Source: Flaveria trinervia
Taxonomy: Eukaryota; Streptophyta; Magnoliopsida; Asterales; Asteraceae
Reading direction: 5' to 3'
Assembly: GCA_025506515.1 (NCBI GenBank)
Contig: CM046454.1
Coordinates: 63,505,614 to 63,569,613 of the forward strand
Length of the DNA stretch: 64,000 nt
In this document: in pieces, positions 57,095 to 64,000 of the stretch
Layout: every line of letters begins with the position of its first letter
Numbering within the stretch: the stretch's first letter is position 1
Translations under genes and position numbers: made by a program
The notes under the pieces: model-generated
Seen by the model: only the letters and a program-made list of their open reading frames with translations
Told to the model about the DNA's origin: nothing
Database searches by the model: none

Positions 57095-58590
57095 CATGAA
57101 TAGGTGTGTATTTGAGTTTCATTTGATCTTCCATCCCATGTAAACTCTAGCCCTCGTTTTGAATTCCACCTTACGCGAACGATTGTATTCTGCTGCGCTT
57201 CAACTGTTTGACCTTACGATCCATGACCTCTGGTTCCTCAATAAAATGAAGCTTTTCGTCGATTTTGATATCATCAATGGGTATGTGAAGTGATTCGTCA
57301 GCCAAACACTTCTTGAGGTTCGACACATGGAAAGTATCATGCACACCGTTGAGTTCTTATGGTAACCTTAATCGGTAAGCCACTGGACCAATCTTTTTGT
57401 AATCTCGAATGGTCCAACGTATCTTGGGGCTAACTTCCCTTTCTTTCCAAACCGAAAAACTCCTTTCAAAGGAGATACTTTGAGTAACACTCAGTCCCCA
57501 ACGTTGAATTCTAGAGGCTTTCGACGATTGTCGGCGTAGCTCTTTTGGCGATCTCTAACGGCTTTCAGCCTATCTTTGATTTGGAAGATCTTGTCGGTTG
57601 TTTCCTGGATGATCTCCGGGCCTGTTAACTGACTTTCACCAATCTCGGCCCAACAAACGGGTGATCTACACTTCCTTCCGTACAACGCTTCGAACGAAGC
57701 ACACCCAATGCTGGTGTGGTAGCTGTTATTGTAAGAGAACACAATCAATGGCAAATGAGTATCCCAACTACCATAAAGTCGATTACACACGCTCTCAGCA
57801 TGTCTTCTAGCGTTTGTATGGTTCGTTCACTTTGGCCATCTGTTTGAGGGTGATAGGTGGTACTCATGTCTAATCGAGTGCCCATCGCTTTCTGTAGTGT
57901 TTGCCAAAATCGTGAAGTGAATCGGCCGTCACGGTCGGATATGATTGACACCGGCACTCCGTGTCTTGTCACGACCTCTTTTATGTACAATCTTGCTAAC
58001 TTGTCCATTTGTAGTCTTCTCAGATTGGCAAGAAGTGTGCTGATTTCGTCATTTGATCCACTACGACCCATATCGAATCATGCCCGTTGCTCGCTCGAGG
58101 GAGTTTGGTAATGAAGTCCATGGCTATGTTCTTCCATTTCCATTCGGGAGTCTCAGGTTGCTGTAATAGTCCTGATGGTTTCTGATGTTCAGCCTTAACT
58201 TTCGAGCATGTCAAGCATCTGCTGACGTACGTGGCAATGTCTTTCTTCAGGCCTGGCCACCAGTACAGATCTTTGAGATCGTGGTACATCTTGTCTGCGC
58301 CAGGATGAATAGAATATCGCGTCTTGTGTGCTTCATCCATGACCAAGGTACGTACACCTCCCCACTTGGGTACCCATATACGGTCCACGAAGTACTGTAC
58401 ACCATCGTCCTTGCACATCAGTTGTTTATCCAACCCTCGGAATTCTTCTCCCGCAAGGTTTTCTTCTTTCAACGCCTCACTTTGTGCAATTTGGATCTGA
58501 GCTTTCAAATTTGTTTGAATGGTCAATCCCAAAGCTCGAGCACGTAGTGGTTTCACGCGTTCTTTGCGGCTTAGAGCATCAGCCACCACA
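57095..58590 (-). pseudogene. Chromovirus G integrase with chromodomain, broken
   Basis: 58020-58589: zinc region (HKTRYSIHPGADKMYHDLKD, CLTCSKVKAEHQKP) and first aspartate (WKNIAMDFITKLPR). 57745-58071: second aspartate (SIISDRDGRFTSRFW) and glutamate (TDGQSERTIQTLEDML). 57491-57790: C-terminal GYGSWDTHLPL-like text, YGRKCRSPVCW and DRQKSYADNRRKPLEF. Then HVSNLKKCLADESLHIPIDD and the chromodomain (VMDRKVKQLKRSRI, VRWNSKRGLEFTW) at 57095-57345, frameshifted within. The catalytic triad survives but three frame breaks separate the parts. Confidence 0.93.
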
Positions 58591-59610
58591 TTAGCTTTCC
58601 CCGGATGATACCGATTTCACAATCGTAGTCACTAAGAAGCTCTACCCAGCGTCGCTGTCGCATATTGAGTTCCTTCTGATCCAGAATATGTTGAAGGCTT
58701 TTATGATCTGTGTATATGATGCATTTGGTTCCATACAGGTAATGCCTCCATATTTTGAGTGCAAATACTACAGCGCCCAACTCAAGATCATGAGTCGTGT
58801 AGTTCTTCTCGTGCACCTTAAGTTGTCGCGAAGCGTAGGCAATCACCTTATCTTTCTGCATTAGTACACATCCCAACCCTTGATGCGAAGCATCACAGTA
58901 CACCACAAAATCATCAGTTCCGTCTGGGAGGGAAATATCGGTGCATTGCACAGCTTATCTTTCAGCGTTTGGAACGCTGTTCTTGCGCATCTCCCCAATC
59001 AAACTTCTTGTCTTTCTGAGTCAGCAATGTCAACGGTTGAGCGATCTTTGAAAAGTTCGCAATGAAACGACGATAGTATCCTAATCCTAAGAACTGCCGT
59101 ATCTCTGAAGGTGTCTGGGGTGTATCCCATTTCTTTACCGCTTCGATCTTGCCGGGATCTACATGAATCCCGTCCCTGTTAACCACATGACCCAAAAACT
59201 TCACCTCTCGCAGCCAGAATCACACTTCGAGAACTTGGCAAAAAGTTTCTCTTCTCTTAACAGTTCCAGTATTGCCCAAAGGTGTTCTTCATGATCCTCT
59301 TTCGATCGAGAGTAGATAAGTATGTCGTCAATGAATACGATCACAAACTTATCCAAGTAAGGTTTGCACACCCGATTCATCAGGTCCATGAACACAGCTG
59401 GTGCGTTAGTCAATCCAAACGGCATGACCAAGAACTCATAGTGCCCATAACGAGTTCTAAACGCTGTCTTCGGTACGTCCTCCTCAAAAACCTTAGTTGG
59501 GATATCCAGATCGAAGGTCGATCTTGGAAAAATACAAAGCTCCTTGTAACTGATCAAACAGGTCGTCGATCCTGGGGAGAGGATACCGATTCTTCACAGT
59601 TATTTGTTCA
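58560..59610 (-). pseudogene. Chromovirus G reverse transcriptase and RNase H, broken
   Basis: 59201-59557: FRTRYGHYEFLVMPFGLTNA and catalytic FIDD in VIVFIDDILIYSRSKEDH. 58962-59204: FLGHVVNRDGIHVDPGKIEA and FLGLGYYRRFI (one residue shorter than the family's FLGLAGYYRRFI). 58571-58951: RNase H with VVYCDASHQGLG, YTDHKSLQHIL, and the end near ADALSRKE at about 58575. RT fingers near 59560-59610 (ELNK then a base loss) are out of frame. Confidence 0.93.
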
Positions 59611-60300
59611 ACTCACGGTAGTCGATGCACATACGGAACGAACCATCCTTCTTCTTGACAAATAACACCGGTGCTCCCAAGGCGAGTGACTCGGCCGAAT
59701 AAAACCCTTCTCCAGTAGTTCCTGTAACTGGCTAGATAACTCTTGCATTTCAGACGGTGCCAACCGATACGGTGTCTTTGCTACCGGTGTAGCTCCAGGA
59801 ACCAACTCAATACGAAACTCCACCTGTCGTGGAGGAGGCAAACCAGGCAAGTCATCAGGAAATACATCTGGGTAATCCCGCACTACAGGGATATTTGCCA
59901 ATTTCTGCTCCTCTTCCTTCTTTTCCACCACGTGAGCCAGAAAAGAGTAGCACTGTTTTCGTAAACTCCGGCGTGCTTTCATGCAGGAAATAAGCTTTAA
60001 GTTTCTTCCCCGGTCTTTCTCCTTGAATTCTGAGTACTCCCCCGTCTGACATAGGGATTCGCACTACCTTGTCTCGACAGACAATCTCGCCCCGTGTTTC
60101 GACAACCAATCCATTCCCACAATCACATCGAAACTTCCTAGCTCAAAGGGTATCAAGTCTATATCGAAGTGTGGTTCTCTAATATTATCGAGCACTTTCT
60201 AATAATCCCGTTGGCCTGAACAACCCTACCATTGGCCATTTCTACAGAGTAGCTAGTTTCTAGCCTACTAGGACTCAAATCGAGCAATTGCACAAATTCA
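59608..60300 (-). pseudogene. Chromovirus G protease and linker to RT, broken
   Basis: 59608-59982: linker (VVRDYPDVFPDDLPGLPPPRQVEF) and RT N-terminus (LQELLEKGFIRPSHSPW). 59855-60109: protease C-terminal half. The catalytic region near 60315-60340 reads LFDTE where LFDTGA is expected, so a base was lost right after the DT codons and the active site is frameshifted. Confidence 0.85.
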
Positions 60301-61716
60301 GAAGATATAAGCTATTGTCTGCTCAGTGTCAAATAATACAGATGCAAAGTGATTATTGAGTAAGTGCGTACCCGTGACAACATTTGGGTCCTGACAGGCT
60401 TCATTGGCTCCAATGACAAAAGCGCGTCCCCGGGCCGTGTTCCCCTGGTTTGTCGGGCCTTGATTTCCAGCTATAGCCGTAGTCTGATGCTGGTTGTTCC
60501 CTTGTTGGCCCGATGCCCGATTCAGTTTGGGGCACATGTTCCGGTAGTGATCAGGGCTTCCACACTCATAACAGCCCTGGCATTCCGCGGGGTTAACCGC
60601 GTTGACTGGCGACCATATTCGGCGTTGTTCTGCAGTCTCTTGCTAAGTGTCCTGGGCGTCTACAGTTGCATAGCTGGGGGATGATGAAAGTTGCACCTAT
60701 CGCATCGGGGTGCGGACCCACATATTCTCGCCTGCCCTGGGTCACGACCACAAAATTTCTGGTTGTCTTGGCCTTTTCTCTCGAATTTCCCGGCACTCGA
60801 CCGGCTCGTTTCCCCAACTTCTTTCCTTTCTCTGCTCCCCTGCCCAATACCCCTGTTCTCACCATCTCATCAGTTAGAGCGCCAGCCTTCAGAATCACGC
60901 TCTGAATAGTAGGAGGAGCAGTAGCGGTTACCATTGCCCGGATTTGAGGCAAGTCCCCAAATGTACCTCTCTATCCTTTTTGATTCTGGGGTGACTAGAT
61001 GCGGAACCAACCTTGCTAGCTCGTGAAAACGATCGGTGTAAGCTGCGTGCCCAGCCCCCACCATGGCATGATTCCAGAACTCATGCTCAAGTTTTTGCAT
61101 CTCATTGAGAGGACAGTACTCCTCGGTGATTAGGGCCTTGAACTCATCCCCGACATTTGCATCGCCGATTCTCTTCCCCTAGCCTGAATCTGAGTGTTCC
61201 ACCACGTTAGTGCCTTGCCCTGTAGTGAGCAAGTGGCGTACTTAATCCTTTGACTGTCGAGGCATTCGCTGATGTCGATCACGGCCTCCATCGTTTCAAG
61301 CCATCTGGTCAGAGCTATCGCTCCACCTTTGCCATCAAACTCTCGTGGTTTACAAGCCACAAATTCCTTGTATGAACATCCCTGTCTAACATTCACAATT
61401 CCAGTTTCATTACCGGCTGTACCACCATTTCCGATCTCCTGATTGCTTTCGTTCCCAGTCGGGTTCCCGTTATCCTTGTTATCATGGCCACCATCCCCGT
61501 GGGGGTGAGAATTCTGAAGAGCATCGCTCACTTGGCCACGATAGTCGGAATTAGTGCGGCCAGCTGTGAGCGATTAAGGCTGCCATATCAACGTTTCCTG
61601 CTCCTGGAGTGACATTGGTAGGACCATCACTTGTTCTCGTGCTCTACCTCTACCTCTGCCTTTCTCGGGGCTTCACTTCCGCCACTGTTGCTGCGGGTAA
61701 CTCTTCGAGGCGGCAT
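60298..61716 (-). pseudogene. Chromovirus G gag, broken
   Basis: ATG at 61714-61716 (MPPRRVTRSNSGGSEAPRK), a base change within 60 bp. 61130-61531: start of the capsid region (FVACKPREFDGKGGAIALTRWLETME, SLQGKALTWWNTQIQARG). 60870-61100: EFWNHAMVGAGHAAYTDRFHELARLVPHLV. Then two knuckles: CNCRRPGHLARDC at 60632-60670, one residue short between the first two cysteines, and CYECGSPDHYRNMC at 60532-60573, complete. 60298-60537 runs toward protease. Confidence 0.92.
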
Positions 61717-62284
61717 GTTCTAATCATAAGAGCAAATGCATAAGTTTTAACCATTGCAGCACATTATCCATGTCACATTAAGGTCTAACTTTCGGGTTAA
61801 GACCATACTTATGGTTGTCACACATCGCATACAAATCGTAAATTTCTCACACCATGTATAAGTAATGTCCAAACAGTAGTCCATCATAATGGCATGTCCA
61901 TGCATGAAATCAAGTTTAGTCTAGCGGAGGTTGCCTATTTCCTCCTCTCTCGAGGTCTCAGACATAACCTCCTCGGGGTAAATCCCAGTGCTTAAGGTCA
62001 AACGCAATAGCATGATCTATGAAGATCTCTTTGGTTCAATACCTGGATTGATAAAGCAACTCGGTGCGCAGAGGGAAACGGAAGATCCAATACAAACATC
62101 CCGTAAAGAGTGAGCACAAGGGCTCCCTCGCGGGTGAAAGATCACAAAACAGATAGTTAATCGAACAAGTAATGAGGAACACGTATGAGATACAAAATGC
62201 ACACAACCTTGGCATGCAAATCTACATGAAGGTTCCTAGGTTATAGTCTAGGTCAAGTGTATTGCCTAATTCTCTATAACCAAT
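61717..62284 (-). other. Leader of chromovirus G
   Basis: Noncoding sequence between primer site and gag; nothing recognised beyond this. Confidence 0.75.
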
Positions 62285-62297
62285 GGCTCTGATACCA
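62285..62297 (-). other. Primer binding site of chromovirus G
   Basis: Minus strand TGGTATCAGAGCC, three bases inside the LTR; perfect initiator tRNA-Met site. Confidence 0.95.
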
Positions 62298-62300
62298 GTC

Positions 62301-64000
62301 TGTCACACCCCCGCTAAGAGCGGAAACACGGGGGCGTAACGAGACAGGAATCGTCATAACACATGGTAAGCGATAGAGATGCAATAATAACAATGATAAC
62401 AAGCGTGTCATGACGACACCCGACAACAAGAGGGATTGTGTCGTGTTTAGTCAGTATTCACGACTACATAGCCATAAGCATAACATGATACATAAATCAT
62501 AATACATAGAAGATAACATTGTATGCAATTCCACAAACCGGGAACAAGTTACAAAAATAATGTTGTTTGAAATAGATACATCAATTGTTTTCAAAATGAC
62601 AAGTTTGGCCCGAAAATGTATCCTAGGGTCTCCACTAAGGCAGCACACCTAGAACCTCAGCTAGCATGATCACCTGAAAAGATATGCTCAAAATGGTCAA
62701 CAAAATTGTTGGTGAGTTCGCAGGTTTAAAGTAAATAAGTAATTGATGTTGTATAAAGTTGTTGCAGAATACCGTGCATACAGTTATAAGCAACAAATCA
62801 CATGACAAGAGCTTTACAACCAAACCTAATGACGTACACAAAGAATCTTGTCAGAATATATTCACCCAAGGCTCGATCCTGTCTTTTGTTGGTACTAACT
62901 AGTATACCAACACGAGGGTGGGTGTCAACCCAGTAGTACTACCAATACCTAACCGTGGTTCCACACTGGAATTAAATGGTTGTAAGAAAGAACCACAAAG
63001 CAGACTCAAGCATGTATCAGATAAGTACCCACAAAACAGTAGCACGTTGATTCTAAGTATGTAATTGTATGTATGTTGTACAACATAGAAAACGGGCGAG
63101 CATACTTTTCCCCTATGTTTGTAAATGTTTGCAAAGTAGTATAAGCACAAAAATGGGTCACAAAACTCACATGTTAAGTGGTGAGTATGAATGATTCGGG
63201 ATTCCCACAATTGTAAGCAGAGAACAGTCAAACACCTATTGACAGTTATTGTTAAGCATTAATAATGTGTATAAAGCGTATAGTAATGTTTGGTCGGTTC
63301 GGGTTGTATTGGTTCGGTCGTGGGTAGCACGCACACACAAGCGGACACACGTATCAGATCTTATATAGATCAAGTACTACGAGTAGTCGTCATTGCTTAT
63401 GACATCCGTGAAATGATCTCATGTTATGAAAGATAGCACTTGTTAAGTATTTGGAGTTCCAATTGGATTGTCGATAATTGTAAAATGTTAGGTTGTTTTC
63501 AATTGAAATAGTATGTGCATGTTGATAGTGTTGACTTTAATATTTGTGGTCAAGCAATGACACTTTTACTGATGTTACCTTATCATCATCAGACGTTCAA
63601 GGGGAATTTCACACTCAACATCATCAGTCACACAACAGGACCAGACGCTTGACTCAACGCTCCATCCATACGAATCAACCTTCAATCGTACGAATCAGCT
63701 TCATTCGTACGATTGAGTCTTCATTCGCATGACTGGCATTCAGTCGTACCACACAACGCACATTCGCACGACCCAACCTCCATGCGCACGAATCAACCCT
63801 CAATCGTGCGAATTAGCTACTTTCGTGCGATCGAACCTTCATTCGTGCGATTGGACTCCAGTCGTGCAAAACACGCACAATCGCATACATTCATCGGTCA
63901 CCTGACTCAATCGCACACACACTCATCCGCATTGACTCAATCGCACACACATTCATTCGATCGCACAACTCAGTCGCATGACATCCCTAGTCGCACGATT
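62301..64000 (-). repeat. 5' LTR of chromovirus G (partial, window edge)
   Basis: Aligns with 42057-43755 of the other LTR with scattered substitutions and small indels. Contains the same CGTACG/CGCACG repeats from about 63665. Confidence 0.95.

Larger units (their letters stand above)
42057..64000 (-). mobile_element. Chromovirus G: Ty3/gypsy, Tekay/Del-like, carrying sirevirus E; runs off the window
   Basis: Left LTR 42057-57030 (split by E), internal 57031-62300, right LTR from 62301 beyond the window. Primer site TGGTATCAGAGCC at 62285-62297 and purine tract at 57031. Gag, protease, RT, RNase H, integrase and chromodomain on the minus strand. Without E the LTR is about 2.55 kb. Frameshifts in every domain disable it. 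The two LTRs are alike, with a 12 bp indel near 42180/62425. Confidence 0.94.

Overview
This 64 kb window is plant nuclear DNA made almost entirely of nested LTR retrotransposons. I see no intact host gene, tRNA gene, CRISPR array or bacterial feature. The clues to an angiosperm are initiator-tRNA-Met primer sites (TGGTATCAGAGC), two Ty3/gypsy chromoviruses with a C-terminal chromodomain (Tekay/Del-like), two Sirevirus-like Ty1/copia elements with an extra ORF after pol, and a Cassandra-type TRIM whose LTRs carry 5S rRNA sequence. LTRs opening TGTCACACCCCCGC suggest a eudicot, possibly Asteraceae; that last step is inference from memory.

Layout, left to right. 1-671: the end of an LTR of a further element (element 0). 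672-24485: chromovirus A (minus strand). Its body holds an internally deleted copia, B (5469-8281, TSD CCTTC), and its 5' LTR holds a 12.5 kb sirevirus, D (11553-24094, minus, TSD TATGG). 24525-25538: Cassandra with three LTRs and two internal domains (TSD GATGA). 25581-28294: a probable solo gypsy LTR (TSD GTTTC). 28.4-29.6 kb: a decayed Myb/SANT-like transposon-associated gene and a 528 bp Mutator-like MITE (9 bp TSD). 30.4-32.2 and 40.4-40.8 kb: a decayed minus-strand copia, F, split by the young copia C (32209-40415, plus, TSD TTATC). 40805-42056: 3' LTR and tail of copia H (minus), cut by chromovirus G (42057 to beyond the window, minus). G's 3' LTR is split by sirevirus E (44323-56741, plus, TSD GATTA), a sister of D.

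Relative order: F is oldest; H inserted into F, G into H, E into G; C separately into F. On the left, B and D entered A independently, and element 0 entered A's 3' LTR. Every pol reading frame is broken by frameshifts or stops, so none looks able to make a full polyprotein. Several stops in A and C look like C-to-T changes of glutamine codons (CAG to TAG), as expected after cytosine methylation. The least ordinary items are the Cassandra triple-LTR array, the hairpin-rich spacer and extra ORF of the sireviruses, the conserved gag/protease frame change in D and E, and an LTR minisatellite that differs in copy number between A's two LTRs.
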